A stretch of DNA of 64,000 nt from Monoplex corrugatus (GCA_030674185.1 JAPXFY010000022.1:1858356-1922355); one strand, 5' to 3'; positions 1 to 11,375 are shown, counted from the stretch's first letter. Translations and numbers: made by a program. Notes: generated by a model from the sequence alone, not told the origin.

Positions 1-450
1 AGAGCTCTTTCAGCTTTAACCCTTTGACTGATGTCCTGTGTAAAGCTGTTTCAGCTTTAACCCTTTGACTGACGTCCTGTGTAGAGCTGTTTCAGCTTTA
101 ACCCTTTGACTGACGTCCTGTGTAGAGCTGTTTCAGCTTTAACCCTTTGACTCCAGCACACTGTCCACCAGTGTCCTACATTGTCCACCATCGTCCTGCA
201 TTGCCCACCATCGTCCTGCGTTGCCCACCATCGTCCTGCATTGTCAACCATGTTAGCAAAGCAAAACCGTAACTTTTTGACTCCCTCACCCTACCCACCA
301 GCTTTGTGCAGGAAGTTGGTGGATAAGGTGTGGGAGTCAAAGGGGTAAGTTTTTGCAGCTGGTGGATAGGGTGTGGGAGTCAAAGGGTTAAGTTTTTGCA
401 GCTGGTGGATAGGGTGCAGGAGTCACAGGGTTATTCCCCTGATCACAGTC
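1..450. repeat. Palindromic TTAA-type repeat, locally tandemised
   Basis: Three to four tandem copies of a roughly 46-bp unit containing CTTTAACCCTTTGACTGACG (1-150) run into a 22-bp repeat built on CCACCATCGTCCTGCATTG (about 155-250). Opposite-strand copies of the same motif follow (GGGAGTCAAAGGGTTAAG at 330-450). The same TTAACCCTTTGACTCCC block recurs at 7.1-8.2, 8.4-8.7, 48.5 and 63.4 kb. It looks like the arm of a foldback or piggyBac-like MITE. Assignment to piggyBac rests only on the TTAACCC ends. Confidence 0.6.
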
Positions 451-658
451 CTGTACAGAGCTGTTTTAGCTTCACAGAGTGACTAAAGGCTTCCACAACA
501 ACATCTCTACTGAAGACCCAAATGTGTCCTGTAGGGCCCAGCTCTTAGCCACTAAGAAGAAAGTGAGAATCATAAATGTTATTCATGCTAATGAAATCAT
601 ACGTTTTCTACTTCATCACCCCCACCCCCACCCTCAAAAAGCGTCAACCAGCAAGTCG

Positions 659-839
659 TCAGTCATCTGACTGTGTGGACGGTTCTCGTGACGCACCAAA
701 CTCCTCCTTGAAGGACAAGTTGAACATGGAGAAGGAGGGATCTCCAGTGACCTCCTTTGCCACTGTGATGAAGTCGGGCAGGATGACAGAGTCGCGGTCC
801 TTGACTGTGAACGTTTCCAGCAGCATCAAACCCTTGCAC
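659..839 (-). CDS. ttd14: ttd14 exon 11 (last coding exon)
   Basis: Acceptor CACAACAG ends at 840 and the exon runs to a TGA at 659-661. It completes a split lysine codon and adds 59 residues, including KGLMLLETFTV, ILPDFITVAKEVTGDP and SMFNLS. These are the strongest C-terminal signatures of the Ttd14 family. The acidic tail STQSDD looks lineage specific. No clear AATAAA was seen on the minus strand in the 650 bases below the stop, so the 3' UTR end is unknown. Confidence 0.93.
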
Positions 840-1100
840 CTGTTGTGAACAGACAAGGAGGGAATTATACACGTGTTTCTGGCAGTTTTTTGTTTTGTTT
901 TTTGTTTTCGTTTCTTTTTGATTGTTGAGGACGCATTTTTGGTTATCTTTAATAGACATCTCCTTTAAGATTTAAATCAGTGTTAAAATTTATTAAAAAA
1001 AAATTTAAAAAGTAAATCAATAAAAATCAGTAAAAAAAAAAAAAAAAAGTCAAATGACAAGAAACAGTTGTTAAACATGTTGGAAATATAAGCTGGTCAA
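840..1100. other. Intron 10 segment, A-rich
   Basis: The acceptor-side intron sequence of exon 11 lies here, followed by A-rich stretches including a run of 16 A at about 1034-1049. No gene or element is recognised. Confidence 0.6.
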
Positions 1101-1103
1101 AGT

Positions 1104-4100
1104 GGTAGACCAGAATGTACCCGGTGTATGTTACCATGGTCCTGTACTGGTGTCTGTGTTACCATGGTCCTGTACTGGTGTCTGTTACCATGGTCCTGTA
1201 CTGGTGTCTGTGTTACCATGGTCCTGTACTGGTGTCTGTTACCATGGTCCTGTACTGTGTCTGTTACCATGGTCCTGTACTGTGTCTGTGTTACCATGGT
1301 CCTGTACTGGTGTCTGTTACCATGGTCCTGTACTGTGTCTGTGTTACCATGGTCCTGTACTGGTGTCTGTTACCATGGTCCTGTACTGGTGTCTGTGTTA
1401 CCATGGTCCTGTACTGGTGTCTGTTACCATGGTCCTGTACTGGTGTCTGTGTTACCATGGTCCTGTACTGGTGTCTGTTACCATGGTCCTGTACTGTTAC
1501 CATGGTCCTGTACTGGTGTCTGTGTTACCATGGTCCTGTACTGGTGTCTGTGTTACCGTGGTCCTGTACTGGTGTCTGTTACCATGGTCCTGTACTGTGT
1601 GTTACCATGGTCCTGTACTGGTGTCTGTTACCATGGTCCTGTACTGTGTTACCATGGTCCTGTACTGGTGTCTGTGTTACCATGGTCCTGTACTGGTGTC
1701 TGTGTTACCATGGTCCTGTACTGGTGTCTGTTACCATGGTCCTGTACTGTGTTACCATGGTCCTGTACTGGTGTCTGTGTTACCATGGTCCTGTACTGTG
1801 TTACCATGTCCTGTACTGGTGTCTGTGTTACCATGGTCCTGTACTGGTGTCTGTGTTACCATGGTCCTGTACTGGTGTCTGTTACCATGGTCCTGTACTG
1901 GTGTCTGTGTTACCATGTCCTGTACTGTGTCTGTGTTACCATGGTCCTGTACTGGTGTCTGTGTTACCATGGTCCTGTACTGTGTGTTACCATGGTCCTG
2001 TACTGGTGTCTGTGTTACCATGGTCCTGTACTGTGTCTGTGTTACCATGTCCTGTACTGTGTGTTACCATGTCCTGTACTGTGTGTTACCATGGTCCTGT
2101 ACTGTGTCTGTGTTACCATGTCCTGTACTGTGTGTTACCATGTCCTGTACTGTGTGTTACCATGGTCCTGTACTGTGTCTGTGTTACCATGTCCTGTACT
2201 GTGTGTTACCATGTCCTGTACTGTGTGTTACCATGGTCCTGTACTGTGTCTGTGTTACCATGTCCTGTACTGTGTGTTACATGGTCCTGTACTGGTGTCT
2301 GTGTTACCATGTCCTGTACTGTGTCTGTGTTACCATGGTCCTGTACTGTGTCTGTGTTACCATGTCTGTACTGTGTCTGTGTTACCATGGTCCTGTACTG
2401 TGTCTGTGTTACCATGTCCTGTACTGTGTCTGTGTTACCATGTCCTGTATTGGTATCTGTGTTACCATGTCCTGTACTGTGTCTGTGTTACCATGTCCTG
2501 TACTGTGTCTGTGTTACCATGTCCTGTACTGGTGTCTGTGTTACCATGTCCTGTACTGTGTCTGTGTTACCATGTCCTGTACTGGTGTCTGTGTTACCAT
2601 GGTCCTGTACTGGTGTCTGTGTTACCATGGTCCTGTACTGGTGTCTGTGTTACCATGGTCCTGTACTGGTGTCTGTGTTACCATGGTCCTGTACTGGTGT
2701 CTGTTACCATGGTCCTGTACTGGTGTCTGTGTTACCATGTCCTGTACTGGTGTCTGTGTTACCATGGTCCTGTACTGGTGTCTGTGTTACCATGTCCTGT
2801 ACTGGTGTCTGTGTTACCATGTCCTGTACTGTGTCTGTGTTACCATGGTCCTGTACTGGTGTCTGTGTTACCATGGTCCTGTACTGTGTCTGTGTTACCA
2901 TGGTCCTGTACTGTGTGTTACCATGGTCCTGTACTGTGTGTTACCATGGTGCTGTACTGTGTGTTACCATGGTCCTGTACTGTGTGTTACCATGGTCCTG
3001 TACTGTGTGTTACCATGTCCTGTACTGGTGTCTGTGTTACCATGGTCCTGTACTGGTGTCTGTGTTACCATGGTCCTGTACTGGTATCTGTGTTACCATG
3101 GTCCTGTACTGTGTGTTACCATGGTCCTGTACTGTGTGTTACCATGTCCTGTACTGGTGTCTGTGTTACCATGGTCCTGTACTGTGTCTGTGTTACCATG
3201 ATCCTGTACTGGTATCTGTGTTACCATGGTCCTGTACTGGTGTCTGTGTTACCATGGTCCTGTACTGGTGTCTGTGTTACCATGGTCCTGTACTGGTGTC
3301 TGTGTTACCATGGTCCTGTACTGGTGTCTGTGTTACCATGGTCCTGTACTGGTGTCTGTTACCATGGTCCTGTACTGGTGTCTGTGTTACCATGTCCTGT
3401 ACTGGTGTCTGTGTTACCATGGTCCTGTACTGGTGTCTGTGTTACCATGGTCCTGTACTGGTGTCTGTGTTACCATGGTCCTGTACTGGTGTCTGTGTTA
3501 CCATGGTCCTGTACTGGTGTCTGTGTTACCATGGTCCTGTACTGGTGTCTGTGTTACCATGGTCCTGTACTGGTGTCTGTGTTACCATGGTCCTGTACTG
3601 GTGTCTGTTACCATGTCCTGTACTGGTGTCTGTGTTACCATGTCCTGTACTGGTGTCTGTTACCATGGTCCTGTACTGTGTGTTACCATGTCCTGTACTG
3701 TGTGTTACCATGTCCTGTACTGTGTGTTACCATGTCCTGTACTGTGTCTTGTTACCATGGTCCTGTACTGTGTGTTACCATGTCCTGTACTGTGTGTTAC
3801 CATGTCCTGTACTGGTGTCTGTGTTACCATGGTCCTGTACTGTGTGTTACCATGTCCTGTACTGTGTTACCATGGTCCTGTACTGTGTTTACCATGTCCT
3901 GTACTGGTGTCTGTGTTACCATGTCCTGTACTGGTGTCTGTGTTACCATGGTCCTGTACTGGTGTCTGTGTTACCATGGTCCTGTACTGTGTGTTACCAT
4001 GTCCTGTACTGTGTTACCATGGTCCTGTACTGTGTGTTACCATGGTCCTGTACTGTGTGTTACCATGGTCATGTACTGTGTGTTACCATGGTTCTGTACT

Positions 4101-4245
4101 GTGTGTTACCATGGTCCTGTACTGTGTGTTACCATGGTCCTGTACTGTGTGTTACCATGGTCCTGTACTGTGTCTGTGTTACAATGTCCTGTACTGGTGT
4201 CTGTGTTACCATGGTCCTGTACTGGTGTCTGTGTTACCATGGTTA
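1104..4245. repeat. Minisatellite, 22-28 bp unit, over 100 copies
   Basis: Each unit contains TTACCATGGTCCTGTACTG followed by GTGTCTG and/or TGT. Length classes of about 22, 24 and 28 bp come from loss of 'GTGTC', 'TG' or one G of CCATGG. One variant (CCATGTCCTG) clusters at 2040-2580 and 3660-3900, so similar variants lie next to each other, as expected from local duplication. The unit has no stop codon in any plus-strand frame, so all three frames stay open for kilobases. That is a property of the unit and not evidence of coding. Confidence 0.95.
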
Positions 4246-5842
4246 CCATCAGTGTCCTTGGTACGTTAGATCAGAACAGACAATGTTGAACACCACAAAA
4301 CTGACCCAACATCAGTGTCCTTGGTACGTTAGATCAGAACAGACAATGTTGAACACCACAAAACTGACCCAACATCAGTGTCCTTGGTACGTTAGATCAG
4401 AACAGACAATGTTGAACACCACAAAACTGACCCAACATCAGTGTCCTTGGTAAGTTAGATCAGAACAGACAATGTTGAACACCACAAAACTGACCCAACA
4501 TCAGTGTCCTTGGTACGTTAGATCAGAACAGACAATGTTGAACACTACAAAACTGACCCAACATCAGTGTCCTTGGTACGTTAGATCAGAACAGACAATG
4601 TTGAACACCACAAAACTGACCCAACATCAGTGTCCTTGGTACGTTAGATCAGAACAGACAATGTTGAACACCACAAAACTGACCCAACATCAGTGTCCTT
4701 GGTACGTTAGATCAGAACAGACAATGTTGAACACCACAAAACTGACCCAACATCAGTGTCCTTGGTAAGTTAGATCAGAACAGACAATGTTGAACACCAC
4801 AAAACTGACCCAACATCAGTGTCCTTGGTACGTTAGATCAGAACAGACAATGTTGAACACTACAAAACTGACCCAACATCAGTGTCCTTGGTACGTTAGA
4901 TCAGATCTGCAGAACAGACAATGGTGATCACCACAAAACTGACCCAACATCAGTGTCCTTGGTACGTTAGATCAGAACAGACAATGGTGATCACCACAAA
5001 ACTGACCCAACATCAGTGTCCTTGGTACGTTAGATCAGAACAGACAATGTTGAACACCACAAAACTGACCCAACATCAGTGTCCTTGGTACGTTAGGTCA
5101 GATCTGCAGAACAGACAATGTTGAACACCACAAAACTGACCCAACATCAGTGTCCTTGGTACGTTAGATCAGAACAGACAATGTTGAACACTACAAAACT
5201 GACCCAACATCAGTGTCCTTGGTAAGTTAGATCAGAACAGACAATGTTGAACACCACAAAACTGACCCAACATCAGTGTCCTTGGTAAGTTAGATCAGAA
5301 CAGACAATGTTGAACACTACAAAACTGACCCAACATCAGTGTCCTTGGTACGTTAGATCAGAACAGACAATGTTGAACACTACAAAACTGACCCAACATC
5401 AGTGTCCTTGGTACGTTAGATCAGAACAGACAATGTTGAACACTACAAAACTGACCCAACATCAGTGTCCTTGGTACGTTAGATCAGAACAGACAATGTT
5501 GAACACCACAAAACTGACCCAACATCAGTGTCCTTGGTACGTTAGATCAGAACAGACAATGTTGAACACCACAAAACTGACCCAACATCAGTGTCCTTGG
5601 TAAGTTAGATCAGAACAGACAATGTTGAACACCACAAAACTGACCCAACATCAGTGTCCTTGGTACGTTAGATCAGAACAGACAATGTTGAACACTACAA
5701 AACTGACCCAACATCAGTGTCCTTGGTACGTTAGATCAGAACAGACAATGTTGAACACCACAAAACTGACCCAACATCAGTGTCCTTGGTACGTTAGATC
5801 AGAACAGACAATGTTGAACACTACAAAACTGACCCAACATCA
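4245..5842. repeat. Minisatellite, 63 bp unit, about 25 copies
   Basis: The unit starts TTGGTACGTTAGATCAGAAC and ends CCCAACATCAGTGTCC. It is very homogeneous. Recurrent variants are TACGTT/TAAGTT and CACCAC/CACTAC, and two copies carry an added GATCTGCAGAACAG (about 4904 and 5101). Because 63 is a multiple of 3, a 21-residue repeat frame stays open until the TAAGTT variants stop it. Confidence 0.95.
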
Positions 5843-5866
5843 GCACTGGTTCTTTGGTGAGAGAAC

Positions 5867-5910
5867 AATAGATGTCAAGCTGGAAGTAGTTGTTACACCA
5901 AAGTAAACAT
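5867..5910 (-). pseudogene. Decayed partial copy of ttd14 exon 10 (copy 2)
   Basis: Read on the minus strand in the exon 10 frame this gives [14 protein letters not shown], against [15 protein letters not shown] in the exon itself. A potential acceptor (GATTGTAG) sits just above it. The donor end of the exon is not preserved; it runs directly into the 63-bp array at 5842. It lies on the same strand as the gene and 1.1 kb downstream of the true exon. Confidence 0.78.
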
Positions 5911-6020
5911 CTACAATCAACAAATCACCCAAGCAGCCAAGCTTCTACCACAGCTTCTCCCTAGCCTAGAAAGCAAGCAAGTCAGCAAGCAAGTCAACAA
6001 GCAAGTCAGCAAGAACTCAC

Positions 6021-6083
6021 TTGTCAGTGCAGGAGGACTGATAGATGTCCAACAGAAAGTAGCTGTGGCACCATAGCAAACAT
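6021..6083 (-). pseudogene. Decayed partial copy of ttd14 exon 10 (copy 1)
   Basis: The minus strand in the exon 10 frame reads CLLWCHSYFLLDIYQSSCTDK, followed by a preserved GTGAGT donor at 6020. It is open throughout. A GATTGCAG acceptor candidate lies just above it, but splicing there would enter in a phase that does not match exon 9. It therefore looks like a relic of exon duplication, not a usable alternative exon. The flanks (AGCAAGCAAGTCAGCAAG) match the flank of the real exon, so exon end plus intron were copied together. Confidence 0.78.
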
Positions 6084-6084
6084 C

Positions 6085-6725
6085 TGCAATCAACTCGTAA
6101 CCAATCAACCAAGTAACCAATCAACCCAGTAACCAATCAACACAGTAACCAATCAACCAAATAATCAACCGAGTAATCAATCAACCGAGTAACTAATCAA
6201 CCATACAACCAACCAAGTAATCAATCAACCATACAACCATACAACCAAGTAACCCAACCATACAACCAACAAAGTAACCAATCAACCACGTAACCAATCA
6301 ACCACGTAACCAATCAACCACGTAACCAATCAACCATGTAACCAATCAACCATACAACCAACCAACAAAGTAACCAATCAACCAAGTAACCAATCAACCA
6401 AGTAACTAATCAACCATGTAACCAACCAACCAAGTAACCAATCAATCAAGTAACCAATCAACCATACAACCAAGTAACCAATCAACCAAGTAACCAATCA
6501 ACCAAACAACCAAGTAACCAATCAACCATACAACCAAGTAACCAATCAACCAAGTAACCAATCAACCAAGTAACCAATCAACCAAGTAACCAATCAACCA
6601 AGTAACCAAACATCCAAGTAACCAATCAACCATACAACCAAGTAACCAATCAACCATACAACCAATCAACCAAGTAACCAATCAACCAGGTAACCAATCA
6701 ACCAAGTAACCAACCAACCGGCCAA
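6085..6725. repeat. Short tandem repeat of ACCAATCAACCAAGTA type
   Basis: About 40 irregular copies of a 15-16 bp unit, ACCAATCAACCAAGTA, with variants ACCATACA and ACCACGTA. It may have grown from the CAATCAAC sequence beside the exon 10 copies, since that word occurs at each copy boundary. Confidence 0.9.
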
Positions 6726-6918
6726 GCCCCTACCATGGTCATGTTTCATGTCAGTGTCAGTGTTTCTGGACTGAAACATGAATAATGTATTCCCTTCAAG
6801 TGGAACCAGCATGCTTTCCACATGGAACCTTTAGGCTACATAAATGAAATTAATTACTGAAATGTTATTGCAGTCCCTACCTAGCAACCAAGCAATCAAG
6901 CAAGCAAGCAAGCAAGCA

Positions 6919-6973
<55 letters not shown>

Positions 6974-7003
6974 CAGTCAGCAAGGCAATCAGCAAGAACT
7001 CAC
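6726..7003. repeat. Intron 10 segment with (CAAG)n/(CCAG)n
   Basis: Unrecognised sequence at 6726-6880 is followed by a tetranucleotide run, CAAG then CCAG, at about 6895-6985. This ends 20 bp from the exon 10 donor. Confidence 0.8.
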
Positions 7004-7119
7004 TTGTCAGGACAGGGGGACTGATAGATGTCCAGCTGGAAGTAGTTGTGACACCAGAGAAAACAGCGTCGCACTTTGTACACCGTGTCGTGTTTCTCGT
7101 CCTTCTGGGCCAGCAAGAT
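7004..7119 (-). CDS. ttd14: ttd14 exon 10
   Basis: Acceptor ATTGTGCAG ends at 7120 and donor GTGAGT starts at 7003. The exon enters in phase 0 and leaves in phase 2. It has 38 full codons including [33 protein letters not shown] and SPCPD, a core strand-turn-strand block of the CYTH-like domain. Two decayed copies lie downstream at 6021-6083 and 5867-5910. Confidence 0.93.
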
Positions 7120-7134
7120 CTGCACAATCATTGT

Positions 7135-8130
7135 TCAACCCTTTGACTCTCGCACCCTGTACACCAGCCGTATAAACTTAACCCTTTGACTCCCACACCC
7201 TGTACACCAGCTGTAAAAACTTAACCCTTTGACTCCCGCACCCTGTACACCAGCTGTAAAACTTAACCCTTTGACTCCCGCACCCTGTACACCAGCCGTA
7301 AAAACTTAACCTTTGACTCCCGCACCCTGTACACCAGCCGTAAAAACTTAACCTTTGACTCCCACACCCTGTACACCAGCCGTAAAAACTTAACCTTTGA
7401 CTCCCGCACCCTGTACACCAGCCGTAAAAACTGAACCCTTTGACTCCCGCACCCTGTACACCAGCCGTAAAAACTTAACCTTTGACTCCCACACCCTGTA
7501 CACCAGCCGTAAAAACTTAACCTTTGACTCCCGCACCCTGTACACCAGCCGTAAAAACTTAACCTTTGACTCCCGCACCCTGTACACCAGCCGTAAAAAC
7601 TGAACCCTTTGACTCCCGCACCCTGTACACCAGCCGTAAAAACTGAACCCTTTGACTCCCGCACCCTGTACACCAGCCGTAAAAACTTAACCCTTTGACT
7701 CCCGCACCCTGTACACCAGCCGTAAAAACTTAACCTTTGACTCCCACACCCTGTACACCAGCCGTAAAAACTGAACACCTTTGACTCCCGCACCCTATAC
7801 ACCAGCCGTAAAACTTAACCCTTTGACTCCTGCACCCTATACACCAGTTGTAAAACTTAATCTTTTGACTCCCGCACCCTGTACACCAGCCATAAAAACT
7901 TAACCCTTTGACTCCCGCACCCTATACACCAGCTGTAAAAACTTAACCCTTTGACTCACGCACCCTGTACATCAGCCGTAAAAACTTAACCCTTTGACTC
8001 CTGCACCCTGTACACCAGCCGTAAAAACTTAACCCTTTGACTCCCGCACCCTGTACACCAGCTGTAAAAACTTAACCCTTTGACTCCCGCACCCTGTACA
8101 CCAGCCGTAAAAACTTAACCTTTTGCCTCC
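7135..8130. repeat. Minisatellite, 43 bp unit, about 23 copies
   Basis: The unit is AACTTAACCCTTTGACTCCC then GCACCCTGTACACCAGC and CGTAAA. This is the arm of the palindromic TTAA element, here in direct tandem. The array starts only about 15 bp above the exon 10 acceptor. Confidence 0.93.
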
Positions 8131-8262
8131 CTAACCTTATCCACCAGCTTCCTGAAGTTGGTGGACAGGGTTAGGGAGGCAAAAGGTTAAGTTTTTGTTT
8201 TGCCATCACTGTTAACAATGTAGGATGCCAGTGGACAAGGTGAGGGAGTCAAAGAGTTAAGA
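8128..8262. repeat. Palindrome ending the 43-bp array
   Basis: TTAACCTTTTGCCTCCCTAA (8116 onward) is answered by TTAGGGAGGCAAAAGGTTAA (8171-8190), around the shared motif CACCAGCTTCCTGAAGTTGGTGG. The array therefore appears to end in one intact inverted copy of the element it is made of. Confidence 0.75.
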
Positions 8263-8334
8263 TACATACTATACACATCTGCCATTTTCGCCTGCTGGAC
8301 AATACACCTGGCACGTTGTCCACTGTTTATAGTG

Positions 8335-8408
8335 CGGAGTGTTGTGTTGTGTTGTTTTGTGTTGTGTTGTGTTGTGTTGTGTTGTTGTGTTGTGTTGTTG
8401 TGTTGTGC
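8335..8408. repeat. (GTGTT)n microsatellite
   Basis: Pentanucleotide GTGTT run with a few unit losses. Confidence 0.9.
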
Positions 8409-8444
8409 ATTTATTCTTTGTTGTCTTTAGTTATTGTTACCTTT

Positions 8445-8735
8445 GTTTAACCCTTTGACTCCCGCACCCTGTCCACCAACTGCAAAAACTTAAACCCTTT
8501 GATTCCCTCACCCTATCCACCAGCTTCCTGCAGAAAGCTGGTGGATAGGGTGAGGGAATCAAAGGGTTAAGTTTAGCTGGTGGATAGGGTGAGGGAATCA
8601 AAGGGTTAAGTTTAAAACTTAACCCTTTGATTCCCTCACCCTATCCACCAGCTTCCTTAAGTTTGCTTTGCTGGCATAGTTGGCAATACAGGATGTTGGT
8701 GGACAGGGTGCGGGAGTCAAAGGGTTAAAGCCCAG
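8445..8735. mobile_element. Palindromic TTAA-flanked MITE cluster
   Basis: Consecutive inverted copies of TTAACCCTTTGATTCCCTCA and its complement form two long hairpins. One has arms at about 8493-8526 and 8535-8568 with an 8-nt loop. A larger one is centred near 8613. The ends are TTAACCC, so a piggyBac-like non-autonomous element is a reasonable guess. No transposase is present. Confidence 0.7.
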
Positions 8736-9220
8736 CTGACTGCACACAGCCATATCAGGACTATAACCATTTCAAAGCATACACAATAAAATAAAATTCA
8801 GTACACATATCGATGCATTCATGCACATAATCTGACATGCCTCTGGCGTTGACCACTCAGGGAATTTAAAAAACATACCTGAATACAAATTCAAACATAA
8901 ATAAGGACACTAAAACACATCTAAAATAGGCCTAAGCTGTCTACGACTGTTTCCTCATATCACATTTCCCTAGAGCCAAAAATGCACTTAACACATGTAC
9001 CCTATTATCAATCCTAAGAAAAAGTACAACAACTTTATTGAAAACATACAGGTGAATGGACCAACAAGGCTGAATGTGATAGGAAGACATGACAGAAAGC
9101 AAAGTAGAAAGAAAGAAAGAGAGAGAGTGACAGAAAAGAGAACATTTCTAGCACCAAATTTCCAGAAAGAGGGGATATTATTTATACTGAAAGAGCCCCC
9201 TGCACCCCACAGGGTGTGTA

Positions 9221-9252
<32 letters not shown>

Positions 9253-9350
9253 GGGGGTGGGGGCTGTGTCTAAGTCTTCACAGTTTGTGGTAGAATAGCT
9301 ATAGAAAAACACACATACACCTTATCTTTAATGCTGTGTAGGGCCTATGT
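8736..9350. other. Intron 9 segment, mostly unique
   Basis: The part at about 8728-8812 (AGCCATATCAGGACTATAAC) is related to sequence at 62205-62345, so it belongs to a dispersed repeat. Short GA (9108-9127) and GT (9216-9243) runs are present. No gene is recognised. Confidence 0.55.
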
Positions 9351-9354
9351 GTCT

Positions 9355-10442
9355 TTTTCAGACACTGTCACCACTCACCTATTTCAGACACTGTCACCAC
9401 TCACCTGTTTCAGACACTGTCACCACTCACCTATTTCAGACACTGTCACCACTCACCTGTTTCAGACACTGTCACCACTCACCTGTTTCAGACACTGTCA
9501 CCACTCACCTATTTCAGACACTGTCATCACTCACCTATTTCAGACACTGTCACCACTCACCTGTTTCAGACACTGTCATCACTCACCTATTTCAGACACT
9601 GTCATCACTCACCTATTTCAGACACTGTCACCACTCACCTGTTTCAGACACTGTCATCACTCACCTATTTCAGACACTGTCACCACTCACCTATTTCAGA
9701 CACTGTCACCACTCACCTATTTCAGACACTGTCACCACTCACCTATTTCAGACACTGTCACCACTCACCTATTTCAGACACTGTCATCACTCACCTATTT
9801 CAGACACTGTCATCACTCACCTATTTCAGACACTGTCACCACTCACCTGTCTATTTCAGACACTGTCATCACTCACCTATTTCAGACACTGTCACCACTC
9901 ACCTATTTCAGACACTGTCACCACTCACCTATTTCAGACACTGTCATCACTCACCTATTTCAGACACTGTCACCACTCACCTGTTTCAGACACTGTCATC
10001 ACTCACCTATTTCAGACACTGTCATCACTCACCTATTTCAGACACTGTCACCACTCACCTGTCTATTTCAGACACTGTCACCAGTCACCTGTCTATTTCA
10101 GACACTGTCATCACATCACCTGTCTATTTCAGACACTGTCACCACTCACCTGTCTATTTCAGACACTGTCACCACTCACCTGTCTATTTCAGACACTGTC
10201 ACCACTCACCTGTCTATTTCAGACATTGTCACCACTCACCTATTTCAGACACTGTCACCACTCACCTGTCTATTTCAGACACTGTCACCACTCACCTGTC
10301 TATTTCAGACACTGTCACCACTCACACTGTCTATTTCAGACACTGTCACCACTCACCTGTCTATTTCAGACACTATCACCACTCACATGTCTATTTCAGA
10401 CACTGTCACTACTCACCTATTTCAGACACTGTCACCACTCAC
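9355..10442 (-). repeat. Donor-derived minisatellite downstream of exon 9, about 40 copies
   Basis: On the minus strand the unit is GTGAGTGGTGACAGTGTCTG plus AAATAG (about 25 bp; a 29-bp class adds ACAG). The end of exon 9 and its intron read GTGTCTGAAAAAGACTATGAG then GTGAGTGGTGACAGTGTCTG. The unit is therefore the exon 3' end, shortened, fused to its own 5' splice site and repeated. Almost every unit keeps AG|GTGAGT. The array touches the true donor at 10442. Confidence 0.9.
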
Positions 10443-10534
10443 CTCATAGTCTTTTTCAGACACAGGCATGCGTAGTTCCACACTCTCCTGGTTGATTTCA
10501 GGACGCCGTATGGTGTGTGTGTACGTCCAGTTAC
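10443..10534 (-). CDS. ttd14: ttd14 exon 9
   Basis: Acceptor TTGTAACAG ends at 10535 and donor GTGAGT starts at 10442. It enters in phase 1, completing a glycine, and leaves in phase 0. The 30 full codons include NWTYTHTIRRPEINQ and VELRMPVSEKDYE. TYTHTIRRP is a Ttd14 CYTH-domain signature. Both of its boundaries have been amplified into arrays (9355-10442 and 10503-11375), and the true sites are the innermost pair. Confidence 0.93.
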
Positions 10535-11375
10535 CTGTTACAATAACAACAAATGATCACACGCCGTATGGTGTGTGTGTACGTCCAGTTACCTGTTACA
10601 GTAACAACAAATGATCACACGTCGTACGGTGTGTGTGTATGTCCAGTTACCTGTTACAATAACAACAAATGATCACACGTGGTATGGTGTGTGTGTACGT
10701 CCAGTTACCTGTTACAATAACAACAAATGATCACATGTGATATGGTGTGTGTGTATGTCCAGTTACCTGTTACAGTAACAACAAATGATCACACGTCGTA
10801 CGGTGTGTGTGTACGTCCAGTTACCTGTTAATATAAACAACAAATGATCACACGTGGTATGGTGTGTGTGTACGTCCAGTTACCTGTTACAATAACAACA
10901 AATGATCACACATGGTATGGTGTGTGTGTACGTCCAGTTACCTGTTACAATAACAACAAATGATCACACGTGGTATGGTGTGTGTGTACGTCCAGTTACC
11001 TGTTACAATAACAACAAATGATCACACGTGGTATGGTGTGTGTGTACGTCCAGTTACCTGTTACAATAAAAACAAATGATCACACGTGGTATGGTGTGTG
11101 TGTACGTCCAGTTACCTGTTACAATAACAACAAATGATCACATGTGGTATGGTGTGTGTGTACATCCAGTTACCTGTTACAATAAAAACAAATGATCACA
11201 TGTGGTATGGTGTGTGTGTACGTCCAGTTACCTGTTACAATAACAACAAATGATCACACGTGGTATGGTGTGTGTGTACGTCCAGTTACCTGTTACAATA
11301 AAAACAAATGATCACACGTTGTACGGTGTGTGTGTACGTCCAGTTACCTGTTACAATAACAACAAATGATCACAA
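10503..11375 (-). repeat. Acceptor-derived minisatellite upstream of exon 9, 58 bp, 15 copies
   Basis: On the minus strand each unit reads TTTGTTGTTATTGTAACAG then GTAACTGGACGTACACACAC and ACCATAC. That is the pyrimidine-rich acceptor of exon 9 plus its first 27-33 coding bases. The innermost copy is the real exon start; the other 14 are decoys with intact AG. The unit is 58 bp, so using a decoy would shift the frame. Confidence 0.92.

Noticed and set aside
1102..4453. Long plus-strand open frames of 699-1112 codons in the 1.1-4.2 kb array
   Set aside because: The unit has no stop in any forward frame, so three overlapping frames are open at once. Composition is a low-complexity Cys/Val/Leu/Tyr repeat, and the region is an intron of ttd14 on the other strand.
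4472..5906. 21-residue repeat frame (MLNTTKLTQHQCPWYVRSEQT) in the 63-bp array
   Set aside because: The frame is interrupted by TAAGTT variants, and one end runs into a decayed exon copy on the opposite strand. No signal sequence or known repeat domain.
7135..8130. TTAACCC words suggesting interstitial telomeric repeat
   Set aside because: The hexamer is not tandem; it occurs once per 43-bp unit as the end of a palindromic element.
8995..9273. 92-codon plus-strand open frame
   Set aside because: No start context, no similarity recognised, ends in a GT microsatellite, and lies in an intron of the opposite strand.
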